64,000 bases of DNA from assembly GCA_945859605.1 (NCBI GenBank), contig OX243821.1:16032899-16096898 (forward strand). The letters are read 5' to 3'. Numbering within the stretch: position 1 is the first letter of the stretch; every line of letters begins with the position of its first letter. Positions 42,493 through 54,692 of this stretch are shown here, one piece after another. A program made the position numbers and the translations under genes. This DNA comes from Lumbricus rubellus (Eukaryota; Annelida; Clitellata; Crassiclitellata; Lumbricidae). A model generated the notes under the pieces. It did no database searches. It was not told the origin of the DNA and saw only the letters and a list, made by a program, of their open reading frames with translations.

Positions 42493-42504
42493 AGATAATT
42501 TATC

Positions 42505-42668
42505 TGTTGGTAAACCCATCAGTTTGTGGTGTACCTCACTGCTCAAATCTGGGGCCATTATTATTCCTAATAATTATATGTAAATGACCTGACGACTACT
42601 TCCAAATTGTTTCACTATAATATTGTTTGCTGATGACACGAATGCCTTTATCTATATCTATAAGAAAG
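42505..42668 (+). pseudogene. LINE reverse transcriptase core fragment
   Basis: Reads (G)VPHCSNLGPLLFLI, then after a frameshift FADDTNAFI. These match the GVPQGSILGP and F-A-D-D motifs seen intact at 47451-48034, so this is a broken RT fragment between two inverted tetranucleotide arrays. Confidence 0.7.
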
Positions 42669-42689
42669 TATGAATGTACAATTGTACTT

Positions 42690-42942
42690 GTATGTATGTA
42701 TGTATGTATGTATGTATGTATGTATGTATGTATGTATGTATGTATGTATGTATGTATGTATGTATGTATGTATGTATGTATGTATGTATGTATGTATTTA
42801 TGTATGTATGTATGTATGTATGTATGTATGCATGCATGCATGCATGCATGCATGCATGCATGCATGTATGCATGCATGCATGTATGTATGTATGTATGTA
42901 TGTATGTATGTATGTATGTATGTATGTATGTATGTATGTATA
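42690..42942 (+). repeat. (ATGT)n array with TGCA centre
   Basis: About 60 tetranucleotide units with an internal ATGC run (42830-42880). Forms the right arm opposite 42205-42492. Confidence 0.95.
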
Positions 42943-43149
42943 TGACTTTGTCCAGAATTCGCGCCCACAGTTTCGCAGCTATTGATCTGAAACTTTGCCC
43001 CTAGACAGGGGTCCATCAAACTTAGCAAGTGCATGGCTTGGGGAATTTCTAACACCATGGAGGCCAGGATGGGGGGGGACTTTGGGGGTGGGGCAAATTT
43101 TTTTGGCAGCTATTGATGTCAAATTTTGCATTTCGACAGAGGACCCCCT

Positions 43150-43631
43150 GTTCTCCCGTGTGTCTGTCCCGCTGTATGTCTGTACGTATGATCGTGGGCA
43201 GTCCGTCTATCTGTCTACTTGTCCTTCTGTGTGTCTGTCCCGCTGTGTGTCTGTGCGTTATGTCCGTTTGTCAGTCCGTCTGTCTACCTGTCCTTCTGTG
43301 TGTCTGTCCAGCTGTCTGTCTGTTCGTGTGTCCGTTGGTCAGTCCGTCTGTCTACCTATTTTTCCGTGTGTCTGTCCAGCTGTATGTTTGTACGTGTGTC
43401 CGTTGGTCAGTCCGTCTGTCTACCTGTCCATCTGTGTGTCTGTCCAGCTGTCTGTCTGTTCGTGTGTCCGTTGGCCAGTCAGTCTGTCTACCTGTTTTTC
43501 TGTGTGTCTGTTCCTCTGTCTTTCTGTGCGTGTGTCCGTTGGTCAGTCCGTCTGTCTACCTGTCCTTCTGTGTGTGTCCCGCTGTATGTCTGTACGTGTG
43601 TCCGTTGGTCAGTCCGTCTGTCTTCCTGTTC
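43150..43631 (+). repeat. CTGT satellite, second variant
   Basis: Units of about 70-80 bp with GTCCGTTGGTCAGTCCGTCT and GTCTACCTGTCCTTCTGTGT. The array continues at 46498-46737 and 49060-49160, so the intervening elements were inserted into it. Confidence 0.88.
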
Positions 43632-44827
43632 CAGTGTTATTTTCGTGAACGAGAACGAAAAAGAATAAGCTATCGTTCACGAGAACGAAAACTAGAAAGA
43701 AATTGTGAACTGAAACTGAATAAAAACGAAAAAGAATCATTGTGGAACGAAATAAAAACGAGAACGATATTGAAATGCTGAACGAAAAGTATAGAAAATT
43801 CAAGTACTTTGTTGGAATTTTCGAGCGCAAAGTAGTTGAACGATGCGCATGAAGAGGCTATAAATTACTGTGACCCTACCCCTTCTCGTGTTTCTAGGCC
43901 ACACAGAAGCGATTGTTGGAAGGTTGCTCTTTCGACCCTCAATTCATTTTATGACTCGGCTTGCTGGTTCCTCTTTAATTAACCTCAGCCTTTGAAAGAT
44001 CTATCGTATCTGCGTTGTTGGTCCTTCATGCACCACACGTTTGAATTACATACTTGAATCTTTACCTCCAGGCTCGGATTAATCACCTTTGGGCGAGGGA
44101 TTAGCCAATTGCACGCTTGAATGGCTCCAGTTTAACATTGTTATCGCTCTACCCCCACTCACTTAGAACCAACTGGGAGAAGTTGATTCTTCAATCTGAA
44201 CTGTATGGTGTATAGGCTAATTTCATGGCTTAGTTTCTAATTTCTGTTTACTTAACCTCGTTCTCTCCAGTCGCTTTGCTCTCCCCTTCATTCACAACAC
44301 TTGAATTCCAAATCTGCTGAACCTCACTCACGGGTTAACCCTTTGGAGAAGATGTGTAGTATAACACATCCAAGAACTATTCTACTTTACGCTTTTATCG
44401 GAAAACGTGGGTACCAGCTTGGATTATTTTTGTCTACCTTAGTGAATATGAAATACGGACACTACAGCAATTTCAGGTAGGCTATTTTGAACGAACATAC
44501 TTTGCATTGAGAAGGCTGAAGATAATGACGACTACAACATTCTATGTTGCACTTGAAATATTGGCTATTCGTGTTTTTGATAACGTTGGTGGTAAGTAGA
44601 TATTGGACGGTGATTACTTCACCTGCTGGCTATTTCGAAAAGGTTTTAAACATTATATGTTGGCGATAATTGCCAGTTTATCTGCTAATTGGTCATAAAA
44701 GAATAGTTTATTTCACAAGTAATGTTTTCTATTGACATCGAATTAATATTGTCGTTTTGATATCTTGCAACAAAAAACATGAAGGCTAGGCTAAGCCTAT
44801 TGGGGCATGTCATACCCCCACCTCACC

Positions 44828-46253
44828 CAGGGCCGGCCTTGGCCCAAATGGCGCCCTAGGCAAGGCATACGTTTGGCGCCCCAGGCATAGGCCTGCATTT
44901 GGCGCCCTTAGTTTCCCACTCAATTATTCAGCCCACGTCAGAATCACAAGGCCGTTGCCAGGATTTTATGTCGGGGGGGGGGTGTTTTCTTGACCGTGAA
45001 TTTGAGGTGTGTAAACGCTACGGCCGACTTTTATGACTTAATTTTCGGACAACCTTTGTTAGGCCTAGTCGTCGAATTTTCTGACGTTCAAAAACCCACT
45101 ATTTTTGCGATTTTCGACTATTTTCTGCTCAAAATTAGATTACACTCTGTCATGTGCTAGCAAATGCATAATTAGGCCTATTTCATTTTTACATTATTTC
45201 ATTGGGGTGGGAAGGGTGTTCAAACACCTAAAACATCCCCTAACTACGGCCTTGTACGGTCAACTGAGTAGGCCTAATTCACTTTAATTTCTTTATTAGT
45301 ACACTGAAGGCTGGATAATATTCAATTTTGTGGAGAATGGTAGCCTATAAGCTAAAAAATATTAAAATACACTCTTGTGGAAATGGCGCTGTCTTTAATG
45401 GGAATGGCGCCTCATAGAACGGGGCGCCCCATGCCTGCTTTGTCTATGCCTAAGGTCGGCCCTGCCTCAGCTACTGCCCTTTCTTCATCGTCGTCCCTAC
45501 CAGACTATTTATTTGAATCTGAATAAAGGGCATGCTGTAATGTTGTAATCTCGTCTTCATACTCAGCAAGGCCCACTCCCATTTCGTACAGTTCAAATTG
45601 AACTGTTCAATTCTTGCAACGTCTTCACTATCATCATCTTATCTGCGCGTCCTCTGTCGTCCTGTCTCTGACATTGAAGCGCGTCGGGCCCTTCGCTCCG
45701 CTGCGAAGGGACAACTGCTTGTTCCACGGGCTCGCTTAGCTACCAGACAGCGCCGAGCCTTCTCGGTTGTGGGACCGTCAATCTGGAATGACCTCCCCTC
45801 AAACCTCCATCTCCTCCATCTGACCAGTCAATCTCTATTTCTCAAGTCTCTTAAATCTTTTTTCTTTGGTCGTGGCTGGGCTGGGAGCGCCTCTGAGTAG
45901 TTTCTTGAAGAGGCGCTTTATAAATTCTAATAATGAATGAATGAATGAATGAGTATCAAAATTGAGCGTCGCGTATTCTAACTTCTGTCTCCTAAAGAGT
46001 AGGCCTACGGAATGCCGTTAAAAATCAAACTTTATTTGTCGATATAAATTTTATGCAGTCCTTGAAATTGAATTAGGCGATCCTGAACAGGTGCAATGAT
46101 TCAATAATTATTTTAAATTCTTTCCATTAGCGAAAGTCTTGAGATTAAAAGAATATAGTGTAAAAAAAAATATTCGCCGGTGCCGCGGCGCCCCACAAAG
46201 CCTGCGGCGCCCTAGGCAACTGCCTACTTTGCCTATAGCTAAGACTGGCCCTG
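44828..46253. mobile_element. hAT-like element nested in 43632-46497
   Basis: Ends CAGGGCCGGCCTTGGCC and GCTAAGACTGGCCCTG, with exact 8-bp duplication ACCTCACC at 44820-44827 and 46254-46261. An additional internal end (TAAGGTCGGCCCTG near 45463) suggests one copy was itself interrupted or duplicated. Contains a LINE fragment. Confidence 0.82.
45590..45945 (+). pseudogene. LINE ORF2 C-terminus and 3' tail
   Basis: Encodes RRAFSVVGPSIWNDLPSNLH, then FLKSLKSFFFGRGWAGSASE and a stop. Next come GGGAGCGCCTCTGAGTAG-like sequence, GAAGAGGCGCTTTATAAATT and AATG repeats. The same 3' tail ends the family 1 SINEs. Confidence 0.8.
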
Positions 46254-46497
46254 ACCTCACCACAAACGTTCCAAAGCTTCACTTCACCTTCAAAGAGTTA
46301 ATTTCGTGACCGAAAACGAAACGAAAAAGATTAGGCATTAGTTCACGAAAACGAAAATGATTTTATGAATAAAACCTAAGCTAAAACTAAAATGATTACC
46401 AGAAGCAAAACTAAAACTAAAGCTAAACTGAAATGATTTTATGAAGAACTAAATAAAAACTAAAATAGAAATGATTTTCTGAACTAAAATAACACTG

Positions 46498-46737
46498 ACC
46501 TGTCCTTCTGTGTGTCTGTCCCGCTGTCTGTCTGTACGTATGTGAGTTGGTCAGTCCGTCTGTCTACCTGTTCTTCTATGTGTCTGTCCCGCTGTCTGTC
46601 TGTACGTGTGTCCGTTGGCCAGTCAGTCTGTCTACCTGTTTTTCTGTGTGTCTGTTCCGCTGTATGGCTGTACGTGTGTCCGTTGGTCAGTACGTCTGTC
46701 TACCTGTCCTTCTGTGTGTCTGTCCCGCTGTCTGTAC
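46498..46737 (+). repeat. CTGT satellite, continuation of the 43150 array
   Basis: Resumes with CCTTCTGTGTGTCTGTCCCG and GTCCGTTGG units right after the hAT-like element and stops at the LINE 3' end. Confidence 0.88.
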
Positions 46738-47450
46738 ATAACATAACATAACATAGGTTTTTTTATTGCTCCCAAGAGAAAAACATAACATGATATATAC
46801 CGTTTCAGATCACCGCTAAGTTGGGTTACAAAAGGAAGACCTAAAGGGACCAAAGTCCCGCTAGTAGGGCCACCTATGTACCAGTAAATCTATAAGTGGA
46901 AGTTGGTAACATTAGCAGCGGGAGTCATCTAAATTAAAATGAAATAACACATGATTAGCATAGTCTAGTGTACGGATATTTTAGATAAACAAACAAAACA
47001 TAAGGAATAGTTATTCGTTTAAACTGAGTGAGTGTGCACGCAATCGCTTTTTAAAGAGGAGGAGATTAGGCGCATCATGGATATCGTTAGAAAGATTGTT
47101 CCAAACAGTTGGACCAGCTATTTTAATTGAGAATCTGCGGGTGTTGGTATGAGCAAATGTCGGTCTATAGTTGGAGGCTGTTCTAGTATTGTAAGAGTGA
47201 ATGGACGAACCGGTGTTAAAATAGTTGGCAAAAGTTTGAGGTAATATAGCCATGCTTGTAGCGAAACATGAATTCACCAGTTTGAAGTATTCTTATTTGA
47301 TCTAGTTTTAAAATACCGTTGAGGAAAAAAGTTGGGCAGTATGACACTTGTAAGAAGGTTTAGTAATTACTCTAATGGCCCGTTTTTGCAAAATAACCAA
47401 ACGTGTAAGACTCGAAGTATAGTTCGAGGCCCAGACAAAATTTCAATAGA

Positions 47451-48034
47451 CTATGCTAAATATGGATAGACTAATGAGTAATACAGATTGGTTAGTATTT
47501 TAGTTGGCAACTTATATGAGATACGAGATAAAATACCTATATTTTTGGCCAGTTTAATAGATATTTCGGAGATGTGCTTTTTCCAAGTCAGATTTTTATC
47601 GACGACAACGCCAAGAAAGTTTACTTTGTTAGTTTGGGGGATAGGTACACCGTCAATAAGTAGTGGAGGCGCTTGCGTAGGGGTGATTTTCCTGTGGGAA
47701 TTAAAGAGAATATAGGATGTTTTACTTAAATTTAAAGAGAGTCTGTTTGCTTTAAACCAATCACCTACGAGGAGTAGTTCGAGATTTACAATTTGAAATA
47801 GGTTTTCATGGGACTTGTGCGATATAAAAACGTTTGAATCGTCAGCAAACAGCTCAAAATGTAGTAAGGAGGAAACATGAGGCAAATCATTTATGTGAAG
47901 TAAAAATAATAGAGGCCCCAGGATAGAGCCCTGGGGAACACCAAATTCGATAGGGCGCAGTTTCGATGCTATAGCATTACATTGGACCAGCTGTTGTCTA
48001 TTTTCTAGATAACTTTTGAACCATAGAAGTGGTA
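47451..48034 (-). pseudogene. Reverse transcriptase palm and thumb fragment
   Basis: One open stretch with GVPQGSILGP and FADD catalytic motifs, KTSYILFN, NFLGVVVDKNLTWKKHI and YYSLVYPYLA, the RT core of a non-LTR element. Its N-terminal part is separated by the inserted element at 48035-48803. Confidence 0.85.
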
Positions 48035-48803
48035 GGGTGTAGGACATTATCCCCCTGGACATTATCCCTCCGGACCACATTCCCCCGGGCAATATCCCCC
48101 CGGACATTATCCCCCCGGACATAGTCCCCCCGGGGTAGGACATTATCCCCCCCAGTGTATTATATCATTAACACTTATTGATCATCAATCCAGCCTATAT
48201 TTAAGCAGAATGACTGCACTAACCCTAAAACTAACCCTAACCGACCCTCACTACGCCTAACCTGAGCCCTAACCGACCCTCACACGTAAAATCTCGATTC
48301 TATTTCGTCAGGAACAATTTTTCGACGAATTTATAAATTTTGCTGGTCGTAAAAAAACCAAGTACCTAGACGTAGCCTAACTGACGTTAACAAACCTTTG
48401 TTGTAGACACTAAACAAATACAGTAGGTCATACATACGATTCTCGTTCGTTTATTTCAAATCTAATTCTACATGTATGCCTACTGACACTAATTGGACCT
48501 TCGTAGGGCTACCTACTGTAGACGACTCCCATTTGTTCGTTTCTCTACTGTATTGAATTTAATTTTGAATGGTAAGGTCAGATGTAGTTACTAGTTAAAT
48601 GGCAGTTAGAACTTTCGAAGTCTTATCGGTTACGGCACTATTCTAGGATTTGTACATGAAGGGGGGATAATGTCCGGAGGGGATAATGTCCGGAGGGGAT
48701 AATGTCCTACGAAAAACCGGGGGGGATAATGTCCGGGGGAATAATGTCCGGGGGGATAGTGTCCGGGGGGGATAATGTCCAGGGTGAATAATGTCCGTTC
48801 CCC
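48035..48803 (+). mobile_element. GGACATTA-cluster element, copy 1
   Basis: Starts GGGTGTAGGACATTATCCC and ends inverted as ...ATAATGTCCGTTCCCC. Each end is a cluster of 5-7 monomers such as GGACATTATCCCCCC in opposite orientations. GAAGTGGTA is duplicated on both sides (48026-48034 and 48804-48812). Removing the element and one duplication restores the RT frame. The middle has CTAACCCTAACCGACCCTC repeats and no gene. Confidence 0.88.
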
Positions 48804-49059
48804 GAAGTGGTAGCCCTCGAATGCCATAATTATCCAACTTTTTAAGGAGGATTGTATGATTCACAGAATCGAATGCTTTTGAAAGATCGAGGAATATCCC
48901 CACATAATACACATTAATACTCATGGTTTTCTATAGCTTGTGATATTTTATCCTGAATATTCAGGAGAGACATGGCAGTCGAGTGTCAAGTCTGAAAACC
49001 ATGTTGGTTCAAGTATAGAACTTTCCTTTTAAGAACGTAGTCATATATTATAGTCTATT

Positions 49060-50251
49060 ATACATATGTCCGTTGATCAGTCCGTCTGCCTACCTGTCCT
49101 TCTGTGTGTCTGTCCCGCTGTTGGTCTGTACGTGTGTCCGTTGGCCAGTCCGATGGGTCTGTCCGCTTGCCCACCTGTCTGTCTGTGTGTGTGTGTCTTT
49201 CTCTCTATCCCATCGTAAGTCTGTTGATTTTTCCTCTACTTGTTTATATTTGTGCCTGCACGTGCGTATATGTCTGCGAATGAATCTGTTGGTCTGTTCG
49301 CCTGATTACCTGCCTGTCTGTTTGTCCGTCTGTTTGTCTGTCTGTCTGTACCAAAGTCTGTTGGTCTATCTGCTTGCCAAGTAGGCTAGTTGTCTGTATG
49401 TCTGTATGCCGTGAAGTAACGTAATTGAACAGTGGAGTTTACTTTTATATTAAGGCTGAATGTTAGTTTCTATTTCTGTCCATCCCGTTGTCTGTCTTTC
49501 TCTCTGTCCTCCGTTAATAAAATTGTGGCTGTTTTATCATCGGTATGTATGTCTGTACGTATGTATGTTGGTCATGCCGCCTGCCTACCACTATGTCTGT
49601 ATATCAGTGCGTATGTTTGTTGGTCAATCCGCCTGTCTGCATCTGTGTCTGCGTGTATATCTGTCTACCTGAGTGTCTGTGTGTCTGTCTGTCTGTGTGT
49701 ACGTCTATTTGTTGGTGGATTCCTTGCCTACCTCTATGTCTATGAGTCTGTCCGTCCGTACGTCAGTGCATATGCATATATGTTTGTTGGTCAGGCTTTC
49801 TGGCTACCTGACCGTCTGGGTGTCTGTCCGCCTGCATCTGCACTATGCCCGTTGGGCAATCAGCCTGTCTACTTGTGTGTCCGTGTGTATGTCCGTCTGT
49901 TTGTCGGTACGTATGTTTGTTGGTTAGGCCGCCTGCCAACCACTATAATATATGTGTGTCTGTCTTTCTGTATGTCAGTGCGTATGTTTATTGGTCAATT
50001 CTTTGTGTTTACGTGTTAGTCTGTTTGTCTGCCCATCTGCCTTTACGTGCGTAGGTCTGATGGTCAGATCGCCTATCTACCTCTGTGTCTGCGTGTCTGT
50101 TTGTCTACCTGTGTGTCTGTGCGTCTGTCCGTCTGTCTGTCTGGCTGTCTGTCTGTGTGTCTGTCTGTCCGTATGTCAGTGCGCATGTTTGTTGGTCAGG
50201 TTTTCTGCCTACCTGACAGCCTGTGTATCTGCCCGTCTGTGTGTTTGTACT
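49060..50251 (+). repeat. CTGT satellite with duplicated AGGCTGAATGTTAG block
   Basis: Diverged CTGT units. 49452 repeats the AAGGCTGAATGTTAGTTTCT landmark of 40978 and 51987. Confidence 0.85.
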
Positions 50252-51004
50252 GGGGAACGGACATTATCCCCCCTGGACACTATCCCCCTGACATTATCCC
50301 CCGGACACTATCCCCCCTGACATTATCCCCCCGGACATTATCCCCCCTCCCGGTTTTTCGTAGGACATTATCCCCCCCGGACATTATCCCCCCTTCATGT
50401 ACAAATCCTAGAATAGTGCCGTAACCGATAAGACTTCGAAAGTTCTAACTGCCATTTAACTAGTAACTACATCTGACCTTACCATTCAAAATTAAATTCA
50501 ATACAGTAGAAAAACGAACAAATGGGAGTCGTCTACAGTAGGTAGCCCTACGAAGGTCCAATTAGTGTCAGTAGGCATACATGTAGAATTAGATTTGAAA
50601 TAAACGAATGAGAATCGTATGTAGGACCTACTGTATTTGTTTAGTGTCTACAACAAAGGTTTGTTAACGTCAGTTAGGCTACGTCTAGGTACTTGGTTTT
50701 TTTACGACCACCAAAATTTATAAATTCGTCGAAAAATTGTTCCTGACGAAATAGAATCGAGATTTTACGTGTGAGGGTCGGTTAGGGCTCAGGTTAGGCG
50801 TAGTGAGGGTCGGTTAGGGTTAGTTTTAGGGTTAGTGCAGTCATTCTGCTTAAATATAGGCTGGATTGATGATCAATAAGTGTTAATGATATAATACACT
50901 GGGGGGGGATAATGTCCTACCCCGGGGGGACTATGTCCGGGGAGATAATGTCCGGGGGATAATGTCCGGGGGGATAATGTCCAGGGGGATAATGTCCTAC
51001 ACCC
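50252..51004 (-). mobile_element. GGACATTA-cluster element, copy 2 (inverted relative to copy 1)
   Basis: Starts GGGGAACGGACATTATCCCC and ends AATGTCCTACACCC. 9-bp duplication GTTTGTACT at 50243-50251 and 51005-51013. The interior is nearly identical to copy 1 read in reverse, implying recent movement. Confidence 0.9.
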
Positions 51005-51700
51005 GTTTGTACTATATCCGTTAGGCAGTCCGCCTGTCTACCTCTGTGGCCGTGTGTATGTTAAAGCATATGTTTGTTGGTTAGTCCGCCTGTCTACCTT
51101 TGTGTCCGTGTGTCTGTCTCTGTGTCTGTTTGTCGGTCTGCGTTTGTTGTCTTTAGTCTGTTTGCTGGTCAGTCCGCCGGTTTACCTGTGTGTCTGTGTG
51201 TACTGTGTATGTCTGTACGTCTGTTCGTTGGTCAGTCCGACTGTCTACCAGTGTGTCTGTTTGTATGTCCGTCTGTATGTCTGTATGTATGTTTGTTGGT
51301 CAGTCTGACTGCCTACCTGCTCGTCTGTGCGTCTGTTCGTCTGTATGTCAGTGCGTATAATTATTTGTTGTTTTGTCTGTCTGCCTATCTGTTCGACAGT
51401 TTGTCTGTGCTTTTCTCTGTCTACGTGTTTGTCTATTTGCCTGTCCGTCTGCTTTTACGTGCCTAGGACTGATAGTCTATCCGCTTGCCCACGTGTCTGT
51501 CTGTGTCTGTCCCATCGTAAGTCTGTTGATTTCCCCTCTACTTGCCTGTCTGTGTGCCTGCACGTGTGTATGTATGCGTATGAATCGGTTGGTCTATTCG
51601 CCTGCCTACCTGCCTGTCTGCCTGTCCGTCTATCTGTCTGCACGAAAGTCTGTTGGTCTATGTGAATGCCAAGTAGGCTAGATGTCTATATGTCTGGCCG
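51005..51700 (+). repeat. CTGT satellite, diverged
   Basis: Continues the 49060 array after copy 2, with GTTTGTTGGTCAGTC and CTGTCTAC units. Confidence 0.85.
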
Positions 51701-51825
51701 TGAAGTAATTAGCGTAGGAAGCGCAGGAAATAGCGTTTAGGGCTAACACATAATAATGTGTTTAACCTTTAAATCGCGATTAAGGCAACGTAGGCTATAT
51801 TATGCGTCGCCTTAATGGCGATTTA

Positions 51826-52156
51826 AAGGCGCTTACATGTATTATTCCAGTACCGAGCTCAGAATTATGAAAATCACCAAATCATGAAAAGTCCTAAGAG
51901 GGTGTCGACTTAATAGTGACTTCAAGCACAGTTATTGTTATGGGAATTATTCTTCAACGTCATTGAACAGTGGAGTTTACTTTTAAGGCTGAATATTTGT
52001 TTCTATTTCTGTCCACCCCGTTGTCTGTCTTTCTCTCTGTCCTCCGTTAATAAAATTGTAGCTGTTTGATAAGCTGTGTGTATGTCGGTACGTATGTCTG
52101 TTGGTCATGCCGCCTGCCTACCACTATGTCTGTGTGTCTGTCGGTCAGTCGGTCAG

Positions 52157-52192
<36 letters not shown>

Positions 52193-53150
52193 TGCATATG
52201 TTTGTTGGTCAATCCGCCTGTCTGCATCTGTGTCTGCGTGTATTTTTGTGTATCTGAGTGTCTGTATACCATGTACGTCTATTTGCTGGTGTATCCGCTT
52301 GCCTACCTCTATATCTGTGTCTGTCCGTCCGTATGTCAGTGCATGTTTGTTGGTGAGGCTTTCTGACTGCCAGTCTGTGTGTCTGTCCGTCTGTATCTGC
52401 ACTATGTTTGCTCTTGTCTCTGTCTATGCGTCCAAGAGTTTTTACGTAAAAGTGCATGACATTGTGTCCGGCTGTCTGCACGTAACTTTGTTGGTTTATG
52501 CGCCTGCAGACTTCTCGGGCTGTGTGTTTGTCCCTCTGTCTATCTGCCCGTATAAGTCCGTTGGGCTATCCGCCTGACAAGCTGTCTATCTGTGTGTCTG
52601 TCTGTGTGCCTGTCTACGCCAAAGTCTGTTGTTCTGTCCGACTGCCTACCTGTCTGTCCTCCTGCATCCCGGTTTGTTCCTTTGCGTGTAATTCTCCCTG
52701 TCTAGGCGTGTCTTTTGGTCTGTCCGTCTGCATACCTGTCTGTCAATGTCTATGCGTCTCCTTGCGACCATGCATCATGCTGGTCGTGTAGATTCCCTGC
52801 TGGCCTTTGCCATTAGGGTAACATTAGGCGATAGGAGAACAGAGACGACTTCAAACCTCTGTGTGCTGCATTGATGTATCCTTGAGTTGAGTCTCGGCCA
52901 CCTAAATACCAAGCAAACCCTAGCTTCACCGAGCCCCGAACATCGAACATATCCGATAATCACCTCAAACAATTAGCGATGCAAGCCATTATGCTATCCA
53001 GATGTCCAGTTGCGCGTATTCATCTTACCTCGACCCAGCCTCACTCCGCCTCTCGTGCATGACGGGTCTTTGTCTAGCTGCAATCAATCAAATCAATCAA
53101 TAGTGCCTTGCGAGGTGAAGGCTGGTGGGCGTGCGTGAGTGCGTGCATAC
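51826..53150 (+). repeat. Segmental duplication, copy 2
   Basis: Counterpart of 40812-42190 with the same landmarks in the same order, about 11 kb downstream. A TA run replaces part of the CTGT block at 52160-52190. Confidence 0.88.
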
Positions 53151-53448
53151 ATACATACATACATACATACATGCATGCATGCATGCATGCATTCATACAT
53201 ACATACATACATACATGCATACATACATACATACATACATACATACATACATACATACATACATACATACATACATACATACATACATACATACATACAT
53301 ACATACATGCATGCATGCATGCATGCCATGCATACATACATACATACTTACATACATACATACATACATACATACATGCATGCATACATACATACACACA
53401 CATACATACATACATACATACATACATCATACATGCATACATACATAA
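53145..53448 (+). repeat. (ACAT)n array with TGCA interruptions
   Basis: Tetranucleotide array that follows the segmental duplication, as at 42205. Confidence 0.95.
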
Positions 53449-54692
53449 ACAACAGGACCATCTCTAACCTCTCTTAAATAACTCTGCAGAGACTTGTTGC
53501 AGCCCAATTTGCCCTTTATTTGAAGCAATCTGGGTTTTTACCGCCGTCCAATCTGACTTTAGAAGCCACCACTCGACAGAATCTCTTCTCCTTCACTTCT
53601 TTCGGATATTTACACGGCGATTGATACCGGTAGATCTCAGCAGAAGTAGACATTTATTGAGATTTTAGACAATGTCTCTAAGCACTAAACTGATGAATAA
53701 TTTTGTGAGATGACAGTTTCAAAAGTTACGGTTACAGTTTGGTAATCCAGGAAATTGTAAGCAATTTGGATGCGACGCTCTGAAGTCTTAACCCTTCTTA
53801 CAATTATGATATGGACATAAAATATACATTGTTGAGCTGACACTTATTGAAATCTTATGCCATGTTTTTCAGCAATGAAATTATGAGAATGTTGCTTTAG
53901 ATCATAGCCTATAACGCTTCCATTATCTAAAGAGTGGATTTTGTTTAAATTCAACGAGAAGAAAACTTTTGAAGTCTTAAACTAGACTATTATCACTGAA
54001 ATGATGAGCAATTTAATCAAAACGATAGCCTAAAATGCTACCAATGCAGTGCGGAAAATCAAAAATTTTGACATGGGACGACACTTTTGAAGTCTTAGAC
54101 CAGGATTATTAACACCGTAATGATATAGGATTATTAACACCGAAATGATAATAGGATTATTAACACCGAAATGATATAGGATTATTAACACCGAAATGAT
54201 ATAGGATTATTAACACCGAAATTATATAGGCCTACATGTAAGTAACTGTTATCAGAATGAGTAAAAAAAGTGAATAGAACGCAATAGTCTGCTTCACTCC
54301 TTCTATAGATTTAAATTAGCTACCTGGTAATTAATAAGGCAATCAACGACTTCCTCAGCAATACGAACTATTTGGTATATTTCATGACAATGGGCAGAAA
54401 CTTTAACATCAAAAATCAGTCTCTAAATATTATCGTATTTTCACCAATTTCTTTAAATAAAAACTTTCTTCACAAACTAACAACTTGAAAGGGTGAGAGA
54501 TTGAGAATTTAAACTTTCATTTTAAGAGACACCCTACTGATTAGGTTTAAATACGAAAGCCTCATCTTTCTCGATGGATAACATTTTTACTAACTCTCTC
54601 AACTTCAATGGTTACCCATAAAGGCTACTACTGTTGGATACTATAATAGTCCAATATGTGCCATGAGGTCCCGTATGCAAGTTGGTGTTGGG
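53449..54692. other. AT-rich unique sequence
   Basis: No gene recognised. It holds a 30-bp minisatellite GGATTATTAACACCGAAATG (54108-54230, about five copies). Confidence 0.6.

Larger units (their letters stand above)
43632..46497. mobile_element. hAT-like element, 2.9 kb, inserted in satellite
   Basis: Ends CAGTGTTATTTTCGTG and AACTAAAATAACACTG are inverted. ACGAAAACGAAA-rich subterminal blocks occur at both ends. The flanking octamers TCCTGTTC and ACCTGTCC match at 6 of 8 bases, consistent with a decayed duplication. It contains a nested hAT-like element; no transposase frame recognised. Confidence 0.7.
46738..49046 (-). mobile_element. Non-LTR retrotransposon (L2/CR1-like), 5'-truncated, interrupted
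   Basis: Read on the minus strand: [20 protein letters not shown] (48924-48814), interruption at 48804-48035, LLWFKSYLENRQQ, GVPQGSILGPLLFLLHINDL, ELFADDSN and the thumb region (to 47451). Then come frame breaks, IAGPTVWNNLSNDIHDAPN (about 47100) and a 3' tail of TTATG repeats at 46738. It lies within the CTGT satellite, so it inserted there. Confidence 0.85.
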
